The notes under the pieces are model-generated. The model worked only from the letters and a program-made list of their open reading frames with translations. It searched no databases and was not told the DNA's origin. Of a stretch of DNA of 64,000 bases, positions 35,445 through 58,854 are shown piece after piece. Positions within the stretch are counted from its first letter, which is position 1. Every line of letters starts with the position of its first letter. Made by a program: the position numbers and the translations under genes. This DNA is from Cheilinus undulatus (lineage: Eukaryota > Chordata > Actinopteri > Labriformes > Labridae), in the NCBI RefSeq assembly GCF_018320785.1, contig NC_054886.1, forward strand, positions 35,214,110 to 35,278,109, given 5' to 3'.

Positions 35445-35619
35445 TGTGTGTATCTTTAGCATTAGCATTATTAGCATTAGCATCAATCTCATTTACAGCA
35501 GAGTTAGGTGAATCAAGTACCGGTGAACTGACTTTCTTTGAATTGCTACAATGGCCTTCCACTGCTAGTATTTTAATTGCTGACTTCGTTGATTTTAAAC
35601 CAGTGGTGCTCAACAGTTG

Positions 35620-35915
35620 TGCAGGGGCTAGCGCTTCTGCTTCACAACAGGAAGGTTCCTGGTTATGATCTCAGTTGGTCAGGGCTTTTTTCTAAGTGGG
35701 GTTAGCATGTTCTCCCTGTGCATACATCCGATCTCCAGGCTTCCTCCCACAGACTATAAACAATGCTTGTTAGGTTAAGTGGTTTCTCCAAATTGCACAT
35801 AGGTCAGCCCAGCCACTGACTGGCCCCAGTCCAGGGTGTAGCCAGCCTCTCACCCAATAGCAGCTGGAATTGATGACCCGGAATGGGGTAAACAATATAG
35901 ATAATAAATGGACAG
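35620..35915 (+). mobile_element. degenerate tRNA-type SINE
   Basis: GCAGGGGCTAGCGCTTCTGC, GGAAGGTTCCTGGTTATGAT, GTTAGCATGTTCTCCCTGTG, GGCTTCCTCCCACAGACTAT, CAGTCCAGGGTGTAGCCAGC and ATATAGATAATAAATGGA appear in the order of a very common teleost dispersed repeat. The Pol III B box is mutated. Confidence 0.7.
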
Positions 35916-36074
35916 GTTGGCCAGAAACCAAAAGTCACAGCGCTTTTTTCAGTGGGTCACACGTATGTTTTGGAAAAAGGGTCATAAGTCTATAAAGCTC
36001 AGTTTGTTTGTTGTGTTCTACCACATTTTGTACTGTTTGAGGTCCAACTATTCTATTCTGATTGGCTGAAAAAA

Positions 36075-36540
36075 AAATAAATGAAGTTTTGGTGGGTCCT
36101 TACCCCTGACATTCAGTCCTTGGTCATCCCAGTCTTACAATTCTGTTGTGAGGCCTGGATACTGACTGATGGTAAAAGGCGCCAACTGGACTTCTATATA
36201 ACGACTTCCCTTTGGTGCATTTTTGGTTATCATTGGCAAGACCCTGTGTCTGACGCTGCTGTGCTTATAGGAGTGGGGGTGGAAAGGATCAGCTGCATGG
36301 TACGAGAGTGGCAGCTGTGCTTCTATGGGAACCTGACATGCTTTCCCAGGCCTGAGTGCCCAGTATCCCTTGGGTTTGACCAGACCTCAGGGGTGGCTGC
36401 ATGCGCCATGGAGGGGTCAGCTGGGAAGACAGGGCATGGGCCTGAATGATGGCTATCAGGAGGCCAGAGCAGCACAGGGCCAAGGTTGACAGGGCAAAGT
36501 GCCGACCCATCATACGCACCCCTACCTGACCTGACCCCAG
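36075..36540 (+). pseudogene. LINE reverse-transcriptase C-terminal fragment
   Basis: The + frame from 36,081 reads VIPVLQFCCEAWILTDGKRR, SLWCIFGYHWQDPVSDAAVL and ISCMVREWQLCFYGNLTCFP. These correspond to the C-terminal region of fish non-LTR retrotransposon polyproteins (..LYGCEAWTL.., ..GYRW.D.VSN.., ..RERQL.LYGH..RFP..). It is isolated, has no 5' part and ends after about 122 codons. Confidence 0.7.
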
Positions 36541-39500
36541 ACCATTAGAGAACCACTGTTTTAGCTGTCACTGCTTTTAATATGCTGCCTTTTTTTCACT
36601 TTCTCAACGCTTTTTAATTTTAGATATAAAATTGTATTGTCCACAACTCTTAACACAGGGACTTTCGTTGTTCCTTTCTTGCCCACTTTTTACTGCTAGC
36701 CATAGCCTTCTTTGATGGTTTTGCTTGTAAATAAGTTTTATTGTTGTCTGAACCTTGGCACTGTTGTAAATAAGGGTTCATCCTCAGAGTAATTCAGGGA
36801 TTTAAATAAGTGAATTATGTACGTCCATTTTCCAAGATTGAAACTAAGCAAAGCCAGGCCGCTGCAGAATAATGACTGACTGGCAGCTGAACTGCATACT
36901 ACTGTTGAACCCAGTATGGAGTACATAATGGGTACTGTGTTTGACAGTAGTACTAAGGAGATAGAAGAATTTGACCTAACACAAGGTTGCAACGTCCCTT
37001 TCATGTGGCTGATGTCAGGGCTGCAAAGTATTTGTGAACACCAGTTACAGATAGATTTGAGACAACATTTCCACAGTCACTCTGGTCAAAAGTCCACATC
37101 CACACAGAGCGAGAACAGCTCTATCTAATGCTAAGTTGTAACAGTTGTCAAGTAGAAATGGCACTCTGTAACCATGAAGATATACAACCCTATTAGTTAA
37201 GGTAAACAAAAAAACACCATCAACCACAACATCAACGGATCGGTGTCACCCTTGAGCGTTTTCGAGGAGGTCCTTCAGCCTCTACAAAATCTTAGTCAAC
37301 AGAAGCAACGCTGGCCTGGATTCAGTCAAAGCAGTCATCTTTTAAGGTATGGAACAAATCCAAGATGCCACCAGAGAAGGAGTTGGAGCTCTCCTCAGTC
37401 CACATCTGCTCAAACTGGATTCCATGATATGTGAAAGCAACCAAAAAGGTGTGAAAATAAAAGATTTGATTAACTGTTCATGTACGACTTAAATCTTGGA
37501 AAACTGGTTTCCAAACTGACGGTCAAGACTCGTGGTAACAATCCGTCCATTCCTTTGCTGAAACTGTAGTCAAACATGTCCTTTCCATGTCTGGACATTG
37601 CTTTTGTCATAATGGTGTGCAACATAGTTCTGTCCCCATTGGGCATCCTCCATACCCCTCATCTGCTGTAAGAATGGGTAAACAAGTACATGAAGTCCAT
37701 GTTGTAATGCAGCATTGACACAAGGTACAAGGGTCAATCAACCAGACTCGAGGTGTTCTCATTGGAGACGGCTGACTTAAAGTTATCCGTAAAGGAGAAA
37801 GTTGTCCCATGACCAGTTCCCTGGTCCTCAGTGGTCGCCATACGTTCACAGAAACCTTAGAGCATTACTTTCTCCAACCTTCAGTCTCCTGGGTCTTACT
37901 TTGGAGTTCTGGTTTGAGTACAATCTGATGTCCCTGCACTCTCTTGTCTTCAAATGGGTCAAATTTAACTCCAACACTAAGTTTGGAACAACACGCAGTT
38001 GTGAAACTTGCTAACAAAGCTCACAGTAACAGCAAAGAAAAACAAGTGCACTTTTAAGGATTAGGTATAGGACAAGTTGAGGGAAAATCAAAGAGATCCC
38101 GCTTTTACAATCTGACTTGTGTTCCAGTTATAAGGGGAGCACCCTGCCTCAACAAAGAGAGGCCTTCTTCATTATTGAAGAAGGATTTAGACAAAACAGT
38201 AAAATAAATGTCTTGGGATCAGTAATGGCATAACTTAAAGTGTAAAACCCCCAATGTCCACATAGTCCATCTGTGCAGCTCCAGCCACGCTGCGCACTTT
38301 ATGGCATGTATTGGACCCTGCGCACATGGACCTTGTGGAAATTGTGGGTAAGAATTCATTTGTCTGTTACACACCAGACAAGCTTAAACAAACAAAAATT
38401 TAAGTATTTTTCATTCGAAAGTCAGTGTCTTTCTCTATCCAGGCTTTTTTCTGGACAGGGTATTTATTCACAGGGGCCCTTCTGTTGAAAAATATTGCTA
38501 ATTGCTAACTTTATCACCATATATTATTACACTTATGTTAATAACTCTGCCATTGACAAAATATAGTTTACCTTTGTCTTTTTATCTCAAAATATCGACT
38601 CGTCTATGAATCTGAAAGGACATAAACATCAATATATTACAACCTCCTGAATTAGTGTTTTCCAACTCTTCAACAGAGATTTTTTTGTCCATCGGGTCAA
38701 CATTCATGAGCATGTTCTGGATTCTCGAAGAAAATCCTGTGTTTAAACTGGGACTGAATAAATTCTGTCCTCAATGTATTGTTTTACCCGACCTCGAATT
38801 CAGAGAAAGACACAAAGACAGGAAAGATGACGTGTTCTCATCTCTGTTTGCCGCTTTGTTTCTGTCTAAAAGCGCCCATTGTTGATTCTGGTTCATGCAA
38901 AAGCTTTTCTCTTCTGAAAAGCTGACGCACAGAAAACCGAACGTTTCGCCCTCTTTGAAATCTTCCATATAGGATCAAGTCGCCGTGCGAGCATCAGATC
39001 CGAGAAATTTCTCCTTTTTCATAAACTACCCACTTCATTCCGCTCTCCTGACAGACTTCTTCATGAATACTTTTCAGCTAATCAATGAATCAGTCTTCCC
39101 TCTGTCAGTCACACTGTGAATCATCCTCCTACATAAGACACTTATTTTCCAAAACAGCCAAATTGTCCCGGCACGTTTCCAAACCTTCGTCATCTCCCAG
39201 GACAAGTGAGGTGTCCTCGGCTAAACGTCGGCTATTTAAAGTCGCTCAAGTGTAGGAATTTACACGTCATCTCTATCAGGGGCAGAAGCACCCGTTTGGA
39301 CATTTGGGAAAGAGTCCCACCGCTTTGACTTCTCTGTGTCAACGTCGTCCTACCACTCAAGATGGATATGTATTTGTAAAATAGGTAGGTAAACCCTATA
39401 GATATCTATCAAATTTTCTTATTACTCCTTTTCAAAGTTCTAGTTCATGTTTCCATCAGTCTTTTTAGCCGTTTCTGGTACTTGTGCATTTCAAAGTTTA

Positions 39501-40169
39501 AATTTGAAAAATATATTTTTTTAGATTAATCTTAATTTTCATTTGATTTTGGTGGGCTGCAAGGCCATGAAGGGGTCAGCTCTGTTCCTAATCTAAATCC
39601 TGCTCAGACAGGGCCTTTCTGTATGGAGTTTCCATGTTTTCTACAAATGGGTTCTGCGTCATCCTCCAACAGAACAAAAACATGCTTCTAAGGTTAAAAC
39701 TCCAAAGCTGGTTACACACCGCCGCGGGGTAACTACCCTGAAAACCGCCTCCCTGCAGGGAAAATCCCCCGAAATGCAGAGCATTTTTTAAAGCGGCTAA
39801 TAAAGAAAATTATTTTGATCCGCTAGGGGTCCTCACCAGTGTTTTTGTTTTTTTAGTTTAGCTGGTTTTAGCTCAAAACATGTGTCACATGAAAGGCAAA
39901 CTAGTAGATTAATCAACATTTAGGATGCTGACGTTCAATGTCATGGACAAACTTTGTAGTCCTGTTTAGCTATCTGTCGGCAAAGATGTGAAGAAGCTCT
40001 GAATCCAGAAGTGGGGCACTTCAAAATGAAGACAAACATATGGGACCTTATTTCAGACAAGTAACCAGAAACCCATTCAAAATCCCAAAGACTTTAGGAG
40101 GATGGACCCACAAGTTCTAAACTGCTAACTCAATTCTGGGGTTTGGGACTCGTTACTGCACAACCCTAC
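36541..40169. other. intergenic DNA between the convergent genes; one SINE fragment
   Basis: Mostly unique-looking AT-rich DNA without conserved exons. The only repeat I recognise is 39,585-39,690 (CAGGGCCTTTCTGTATGGAG, TTTCCATGTTTTC), a piece of the same SINE as at 35,620. Several - strand AATAAA hexamers occur (for example at 38,463), so a longer wbp1 3' UTR cannot be excluded. Confidence 0.4.
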
Positions 40170-40821
40170 AGTATTTGCAACTTTGACTGACTGTTTATTA
40201 GCACAGCTTTCTCTGAAAGATGAGGGAAACCTAGGTACGTTGTTATCACGCTGATTTCGACAACAAAATTCACCACCTTCTACTGCTACTCTGATGGACA
40301 TGACCACATTAAACTAAAGACAAAGTGCAAGTCCCCTTAGCAAGGTCCTTCTGGTAAAGTTTTAGCATGAAGGTGAAGGCATTTTAACTGGTGAGTGGGT
40401 GGGGGGGTGGTCTTTGATATTTTGAATACCAGTGACAACACCACTATTATGCTCTAGCGGTCTGAGTTGAATTAACCCATGGCGCAGTCTGCCTGTCCTC
40501 AAAAAAGAGCATCACTCTTGTGGTTAAACCAATCAAACAACAGCCGATGTAAATTCCAACTCCCAGTTGAAGAAAATTTTGTAACGACCAAATGCTAACC
40601 TACTGAATCTGTTCCTAGTAAACATCAAACATCTATGCTAGTCACTTGAACAACCGACATTTATCATAGTGACCAAACTCAACCTTAAGTACCATTGTTG
40701 GTGTTAAACACTCTCCAAGTTTCCAAACAACTTAAAACAGTGTTGATCAGTGGATTCCAATAGTCTTTATAGTTCCCCCAATATTTGGGCAACCAAGGGT
40801 TGATCCACCTACTCCAGTCGA
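40170..40821 (-). terminator. wbp1: wbp1 3' UTR with first poly-A signal
   Basis: The first AATAAA after the wbp1 stop on the - strand is at 40199-40194 (TTTATT on the + strand), giving a UTR of about 640 bases. No strong GT-rich downstream element is evident, so the end is provisional. Confidence 0.45.
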
Positions 40822-51825
<11,004 letters not shown>

Positions 51826-51960
51826 CGCACCCCTGCTCTACCCGGAGCTAGCCCCGCGCCACCGCTACCTGTTCCTCGCAGCCGCTAGCAGCTAACGAGC
51901 CGTCAGCTGCAGAACTCTGGACCTCGGCGGTGCTCTCACTACATTTTCAAAACGATTTAT
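51826..51960 (-). promoter_or_regulatory. wbp1: wbp1 5' UTR and promoter flank
   Basis: GC-richer DNA directly upstream of the wbp1 ATG (context GGGTGCGATGG) with repeated GCTAGC/AGCTAACG words and no TATA box. The transcription start is not determinable from sequence alone. Confidence 0.4.
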
Positions 51961-52389
51961 GCTCTCGTTGAATCTCTGCGTCTGGTTTGCATTGAAGCTA
52001 AGAGGATTTCACAGTAAAACAGAAGCTAGCCTGGCAGTGTCAACGAGGGTCCTCTGATGAGGAAATGCTGAGCTCATAACTCGGCGAGATTACAAAGACG
52101 TATTCAGGCACGGCTCAAGGGCCGTAGAAGCACTGCGGCCCCAGATGCCCCTGCAACAGTCATGCTAACAAGCTCATGGGCTAAGGCTATCGTTAGAGGC
52201 GGTTAGCACCAATATGCACTCAGAGTGTCCCCAAAGCTGCTGTTTGAAGAACTCCTACCACTCCTCACTGATTAAACCTGCTGTGAAGGCCAGCGTTTAT
52301 CAATTAGACAACACCTAATGCAGCTTCACATAAACACTACTGCAGCTGTAGCAGTCGCACTGGCTGGTGGAGCGAGACAGGTCCTAAAC

Positions 52390-52427
<38 letters not shown>

Positions 52428-52945
52428 ATGGTTTATTGATAAACAGAACAACAGTATGTCTCTCACATACACAGCAGAAACTACTACAGGCCTGTTTGAT
52501 ATTCATCACTGCATCAGCTCAAACCCCCAGCCGACACAATGCTCCCTCTCTCTGTTCACACACTCACTGTTATCCTATACTTTAGAGGACCATCATTCAC
52601 ACAATGCATTTCATCTCTCGGCCTGAAACCACTGGTTTGAATTTAAACTGTTAAAAATAAAGGTATAAAATATTCTACACGTTTACATTAAAGGCTGAAG
52701 CTTTAAAGTATTCACCACTGGGATATTTTACCTTTTTATGGACTTAATAAAACAATCATGGACAATATAGTTAGGCTTTTTAGTCAAATAATAACAGGAA
52801 ACCCCTCTTTAATGTCAAAGTTAAAGCAGATTTCTACAAAATAATGCCAAATAAATAAGAATATGTAATGTCAAATACCACCTGGTGCTGGTAGTCTCAC
52901 AGTTAGTGAAATGAGGATCACCTCAGTGTGCCTAGAGTTCAGTTA
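51961..52945. other. upstream intergenic DNA; one (GA)n microsatellite
   Basis: A (GA)n run of about 17 units lies at 52,391-52,425. A 102-codon + frame spanning it (52,318-52,626) is not supported. Nothing else recognised. Confidence 0.45.
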
Positions 52946-52949
52946 AATC

Positions 52950-54345
52950 CATCCTGAAGAAATGAAGGAATATGTCACATGTGTTAATCTGCCTAGATCA
53001 GACCATCCTCACAGACTGAGTGGGCGTGCAAGAAGGAGACTAGTGAGAGAGGCCACCAAGACACCTATGACTACTCTGAAGGAGCTCCAAGCTTCAGCGG
53101 CTGAGATGGAGAGACTCTGCAGACAACAACTGTTGGCCGGGTTCTTCAGCAGTCAGAGCTTTAGAGAAAGACACTGTTGAAGAAAACTCAGATTCAGTCT
53201 GGACTAGAGTTCACCAGAAGGACTGTGGGAGACTCCATGGTCTAGAGGAAGAAAGTTCTTTGGTCTGATGAGACCAGAATGGAGCTTTTAGACCATCAGA
53301 CAAGGCGCCAAACACACCATCCCCACTGTGGAGCACGCTGGTGGCAGCAACTTGCCTTGGGGATGCTTCTCAGCAGCATCATGCCTTGGGGATGCTTCTC
53401 AGCAGCATCTTGCCTTGGGGATGCTTCTCAGCAGCATCATGCCTTGGGGATGCTTCTCAGCAGCATCGTGCCATGGGGATGCTTCTCAGCAGCATCATGC
53501 CATGGGGATGCTTCTCAGCAGCATCGTGCCGTGGGGATGCTTCTTAGCAGCTGTCCCTGGAAGGCTTGTAAAGGTTGAGGGTGAAACGAATGTGGAGGAC
53601 AGAGAACCACAGCTTGGGAGAAGATTTGTTTTCCAGTCAGAGAATGAGCCGAAGCATCCAGAGAAAGCTACACACAAATGATTTAAAGACAACAAGAATG
53701 TTTTGTTCTGAGAATTTTTTTTTTTGTTTTTTGGCAGCTGAGACGTTATGCATTATATATCATGCAATCACTCTAGTGGCATATTTTGAGAATAGTGTAC
53801 AAAAAATATAATAATTTCCTCATTTTTGTTTTTCTCATTAAATATGAGATTTATTTTAAAAAATGATCATTCCCTTTAAGAACACAGTTCATATCCAATT
53901 ATATAAAACGAGTCAAAATCATCCCAATTAGATATTTTTTCAAAGTTGTCCAGCCCTAGTTTAATTTAATATTGTGCTGGCTATAATATAGAATGAATTA
54001 TTGATCATTTTTATTGGAAAATACATGAAATGAGGAACTTCAGAAATAATCGCATATCAAATCATAATTGAAATATTGGGTAAAAAAAATCACAATTAGA
54101 TTATTTTCCCAAATCGTTGAGCCCTACTACTGAATAGAAGGAGGGAATATTTATGCAGTCACTTATTCTTTATTTAATTGACATTACTTTGTAGAAACCT
54201 CCTGTCACTTTGACATCAATGAGGTTCTTGTTTTTTTTTGTAAAAAAAAAAAGCCAAATTATACTGACCATGACTGATTTATAAAATCTAAGAAAGAGTA
54301 AATTTTTCAAAAGGTTGAATACTTTTTAATAGCACCGTAAAGCTA
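52950..54345 (+). pseudogene. Tc1-like transposon fossil (second family)
   Basis: The + frame from 52,962 reads NLPRSDHPHRLSGRARRRLV then REATKTPMTTLKELQASAAE, the N-terminal helix-turn-helix part of a Tc1-type transposase. After frame-shifts come TCTGATGAGACCAGAATGGA (the SDET block), GGTGGCAGCA (GGG motif) and TGGGAGAAGATTTGTTTTCC. The right end at 54,230-54,342 (AAAAGCCAAATTATACTGAC, GAATACTTTTTAATAGCACC) is the same terminus as at 22,860-22,945. The portion with the third catalytic acid is missing, and 53,700-54,180 shows AT-rich DNA with a separate repeat-like CCAGCCCTAG motif at 53,951. Confidence 0.75.
53345..53560 (+). repeat. 29-bp minisatellite grown inside the transposase, about 7 copies
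   Basis: The unit CCTTGGGGATGCTTCTCAGC then AGCATCATG repeats about seven times. It encodes the conserved LWGCFSAA portion of the transposase (GGGSIMLWGCFSAAG region). Because 29 is not divisible by three, each copy shifts frame, so all three + frames contain WGCFSAA or its shifts and the gene is destroyed. Confidence 0.92.
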
Positions 54346-55241
54346 AAAATATGACAAAGGTGATGACAGGCAGCAGTCTGGTGAGTTTTGGCAGCATGGC
54401 ACACCCCCCCCCAGCTGACCACAATGGTATTTGCAGCCAACGCTGCATGTTTGATGTGGCAGCAGTCGGCCAGAAAACAGAGGGACACACCTTAAACATT
54501 CTGCTGTTGCCTTTTTGCACCCACAGGTTGTTCAGGTTAAGTGGGGAATCAAGCCTGCTGGATACAAAACATCTGGGAGAAAAATCACACACCTGTGACA
54601 TATCAACTTCAACAGAACAGCGGGTGCATCTAAAACTTTACCACACTTCTCTCTCCATTTAAACAGCTGCTTAAAGAAGTCAGGACATCAGATCTATCAG
54701 CTGCTGATGTGATCCCCTCAGTAAGAGCCCTGAATGTCTGATCTTGGTGTTTCAACAACCAAGACTACCAAGGGTATTAGCGTAGCTACCTTGTTATATA
54801 CAAGAACAGCTACTTTGACAAGGATATTTAGTTAATATGTGAATGCAGAGAGACTGGGCTGCAACAAGGCGAATATGCTAATCAGTAGAGAAAAACCTGC
54901 ATCTAACAGAGAGGTGAACTGTGAGTTAGGGTTGGGAAATATACAATTTTTAAATATCACTGTATTATTAATGAGATATAGGGTTAAACATGATTGTTTA
55001 CACCTGTAAAGCTAGTTATTTCAGGCTAAAGCGGCGATGCTGCAGTTATTAAAAAAATAATTATCTGTCCCTGTAAAACGAGTTTAAATTAAAGTTCTCT
55101 AATGAGCACTCATCTCTAAAGTAAAGAATTATTCTGCTGTTTATCAATAAAAAATAGTTTTGGTACCTGGCCTAGATGAGGAAATAACAGTCAGAAAAAT
55201 CCACAAAGAATCAGGAATAAATGAAAAAACAGGACAGATAT
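54346..55241. other. no gene recognised
   Basis: Mixed DNA; the overlapping 91-103 codon frames on both strands at 54,326-54,662 show no family signature. A GTTAGGGTTGGGAAATATA segment at 54,926 resembles a TAGGG-type hAT end without a partner. Confidence 0.35.
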
Positions 55242-56231
55242 TAGGGATGCACCATATTGGATTGTTGCTTATATAATATATGCTCATATTTATAGATTCA
55301 TTTTAGCCGATACCGATATTTAAATACATTTTACATAACTAAAAATCCCGTTCTTTTAACACAATTTTAGGTTTGAGGATTAAAAAAGAAACAAACTTTT
55401 TTTTTCTTAAAACACACTTAAACCCTTTAAAGCCTAAAAACTAAATTATAGCCAGAAAATTCTAATTTTTTGGAACTGAAATGTTATTTCACTTTCTACT
55501 GAAATCCAAAAAAATCTAAATTTCCATAAAATTTGACATACATATTTTTTGTATCTCATTTGATACATCGGGTGTTTTTGGTGACTGATAATCCACTTAA
55601 GGGCATTTTTAAAAATCATTTATCAGATTGTATTCCGACATTTCTTTTAGTAATTTATTGATCATATTGATTAGATAGAGGTATCATAAAAGTATGTATC
55701 AAACATGATACAACAGGCTTTCAGGGGTTAAAGTTTAAAGAATGAGATAATTAAAGAAAAAGATCTCGACATACATATTTCTGTTGGTTCAGCCTAAAAC
55801 TTCAATAATTTATTAGTATATGCGGACAAATTTTACAGTTGATATATGCTGATATGCACGGCCAAAATATCGGATGTAAACATCAGCAAAAATTTTGTTA
55901 TCTGCTGATACGGATATCTGCCTTGTTTGCTAACGTCTGTTGACACCAATATTTAGCTTTTTGCTAATATCTGCCAATACCGATATTTGGCTTTTTTTGC
56001 TAATATCTGCCAATACCGATATTTGGCTTTTTTTTGCTAAAATCTGCCGATACCGATATTTGGCTTTTTTGCTAATACCTGTCGATACCAATATTTGGTC
56101 TTTTCGCTAATATCTGCCGAAACTGATATTTGGCATTTTTTGCTAATATCTACCAATACCAATATTTGCCTTTTTTTTTTGGATAATATCTGCCAATACC
56201 GATATTTGGCTGATAATATTGTGCATCCCTA
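55242..56231. mobile_element. hAT-like element with TAGGGATGCAC ends and perfect TSD
   Basis: The left end TAGGGATGCACCATATTG and right end AATATTGTGCATCCCTA are inverted repeats, flanked by identical ACAGATAT at 55234-55241 and 56232-56239. 990 bp, AT-rich, no transposase. The right third is a tandem array. Confidence 0.9.
55905..56215. repeat. 36-40 bp tandem repeat at the end of the hAT-like element, about 8 copies
   Basis: The unit GCTAATATCTGCCAATACCG then ATATTTGGCTTTTTT repeats with a variable T run. The unit is the subterminal sequence of the element (GCCGATACCGATATTT near 55,305 is its inverted partner), so the terminal region itself has been amplified. Confidence 0.85.
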
Positions 56232-56239
56232 ACAGATAT

Positions 56240-57040
56240 ATCTTTATAGATATGACCATTTTCATCTACATTTACTACCAGTATTTCAGCGGTAGATATC
56301 AGCCATATGTACAGACATGTTTGAGGAGTTTTAGGCAGGACCTGCAGACCTGTGTCAGCTGAAAACTTCATTCCTTAAATGTTAAAGTGTGTCTTCAGGA
56401 CTGAAGTTTTAGAATTGAAATCACAACAGCTCTGATCAGACCCTCTTACTTGACTTTCTGGTGAAAAAAAAAATGCCTGTGAATTATACTTATGTTAAAG
56501 TCATTCCTCATCCAATTTGAATTATCTTGGTGCCAGCACTGATTTTAGCATTTTGGTGGTTAGATTATAATTTAACCAAGGATTTTGTCGAGGTCGACCT
56601 CCGAAGTTTTTGCTGCAAACATGATGACACAGTTTCTAGTTCTGCCCATAAATTATTTTCAGCATTATATGTTCTGTAAAAACATTTTTTGGAACCATGC
56701 CTATGTGAAAATAAACCAAACAGACCCACTTGTATCAGAAAACCATTGCTTCAGTCAGACTCCTGAGTGATAGAGGCTGCTTAGAAAGCTAAATCATCTT
56801 GTCTGACCTAGATTGTGCTTGCATCTTAGAACTGCAGTGCTATTAAAGTTGTATTTGACCAAAATCCAGAAGCTGCACACGTAAAACTGACGACTCCAAA
56901 GTCCTATCTATTAAATAGAAGCAGCGAGAGTAAAAATATGCTACTATGGCTTGCTCATAGTCAGACAAATCACTCACATCCAGTCTCAGAATGATGCAGA
57001 AAAATATCCCATGAATTTGTAACTACTAGACCGGGTTATT
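56240..57040. other. no gene recognised
   Basis: AT-rich unique-looking DNA; nothing supported. Confidence 0.35.
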
Positions 57041-57044
57041 TCAA

Positions 57045-57640
57045 CTCCAAATGGTCCAAAACGCTGCAGAACATGTACCAACAACATACAGGACAAAAGC
57101 AGACCTCCATTATATAAGTTTATGTCACCCATCTAGAACATTACATTCTAAGAATGCATGCCTGTTGTGGTATCTACATGTTCTAAAATTAGTATGGGAG
57201 GTTGAGCCTTTAAATATCAGGCCCCAGTCTATGGAATCAGTTAGCATTCAGGATTTTACAACACCATCTCTAGGCCTTCTTTTGGATAAAGCTAATAGTT
57301 AGCATTGGTAGAGGCAACCTTTAAGGATGCTGCTATAAGCTAAGACCGCCTGATACTAGCATGTATGTCTTAAACTTAAAACAACTACGTATCTTCTACA
57401 TAGATTAGCTGCTCCCAGCTTTTTGCAGTTGATGCAAATGTTCAGATTTTAAGCGTTTGAACGAAACTTTAAGGTTTGTCTGAGACAGGCTTGGACCAGC
57501 CCACAGTTACGCTGCTATAAGCTTAGACCGACAGGGCATGCTGGCATATTTTGTTCCAGGTGTGTGATTTCTGCCTGTAATGGGAAGTTTCCTTGCCCAT
57601 GGTGGCTTGGAGTTCAGGGTCTGTAAATGATAAAACTTTG
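57045..57640 (+). mobile_element. LINE 3' region fragment
   Basis: The + frame starts VQNAAEHVPTTYRTKADLHY, like the QNAAARVLTRT... stretch near the end of fish LINE polyproteins, followed by ATCAGGCCCCAGTCTATGGA and, twice, a GCTGCTATAAGCT(T)AGACCG motif. That motif is typical of the 3' untranslated part of a dispersed fish retroelement. Confidence 0.6.
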
Positions 57641-58384
57641 GTTCAATCCTCTTTCAAACTTTTACCCCACTTCTCAGTTTCAAGGGACTGCTTGCCTCTT
57701 TAAACACCTGGGTTCAGGTATGGTCTGGGAGCATACGCTGATTCGGCACTTTGCCGTTCCATCGTCCAGGTCTGCGTTAGACCCATGCCCCATCTCTCCA
57801 GGTATTTTCCCAGCTGATGCACACCGCCGCCTTCAGCCCACCGGGTCCTGGATACCCTTGCTGTCCTGAACACACCAGTCTTAGACCTATGGTCTAACAA
57901 TGACAACCAAAAATGTCACTGCCCTCAGCCATCAGTCAATGTCCAGGCCTCAGTAAGACCAGGAGGACCAAGGACCCAAAGACTGACTTTCGTCTGCATG
58001 GTCAGATATTGGGAACGCCACACTGTCATGCTCAGTGAACCCATTACCCCATGAGGTAGAGGTGAAACTTTATCTCACGAAATAGGACAACTCTCCCAAC
58101 TCATCCATGCGTCATCAGTGGTTGTCAACACCTTTACGTAAATAAGACAATCCTGCTACTAGCCATTAAATAAATACTTGTTTGAAATCAAAAGAACCAC
58201 AATGCATTCTGACATGTTGCAAGATTTCCCATAACAGGGTTTGGAGTGTGCCTCCAGTAAAAAACACACCTCTATTCAAGTGATACCCCTGGCACTTCAC
58301 CCTAACCCGAGAAATGAACACGCAGGTTCAGTGACTCAGGTTTGGATCAACTCAGTTCAGCTTATACCAACAGATAACAGGGTT
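57641..58384. other. no gene recognised
   Basis: Mixed DNA between two related LINE fragments, possibly older parts of the same retroelement. Nothing supported. Confidence 0.3.
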
Positions 58385-58615
58385 TATGGTACCTGACGTC
58401 TCAAAAATAATATGGGAGGTGGAGCCTTGAATTATCAGGCCTCATTGCTTTGGAGTTATCTATAAATCAGTGTCCGGGAAACAAAAACCGTTCTACTGTC
58501 AGGATTAGGCTCCAAAATTCCCTTTTCGATGAAGGCTTGTACTCAGGCTTGGATGTGATGCTGTTATAGGCCCAGACTGTCAGAGGATACTTGCATGTTG
58601 AAAAGATGACTTTAA
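58385..58615 (+). mobile_element. second LINE 3' fragment
   Basis: AATATGGGAGGTGGAGCCTT, TATCAGGCCTCATTGCTTTG and GATGCTGTTATAGGCCCAGA repeat the order of segments at 57,190-57,350, at lower identity. Confidence 0.55.
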
Positions 58616-58854
58616 ACCCTCATATCAAGGTAACGCATACTGCTTATTTTGCATCTTTACCAGGTTTAATGTGATGCCAACTTTTTCTAACCTTGTAAAG
58701 CAGATGCATACGCCCGTTTCCTTGTTTCTCACTGGCGAATCAATCTTGCAAAGCTCTCGTGTGAGCCGTTTGGGCCCGGTTAGAAAATGACGGGACCAAT
58801 CAGCGACGAGGGGCAGTACTTTCGGGCGCGGTGGAGTTGTGACGTAACCTGACA

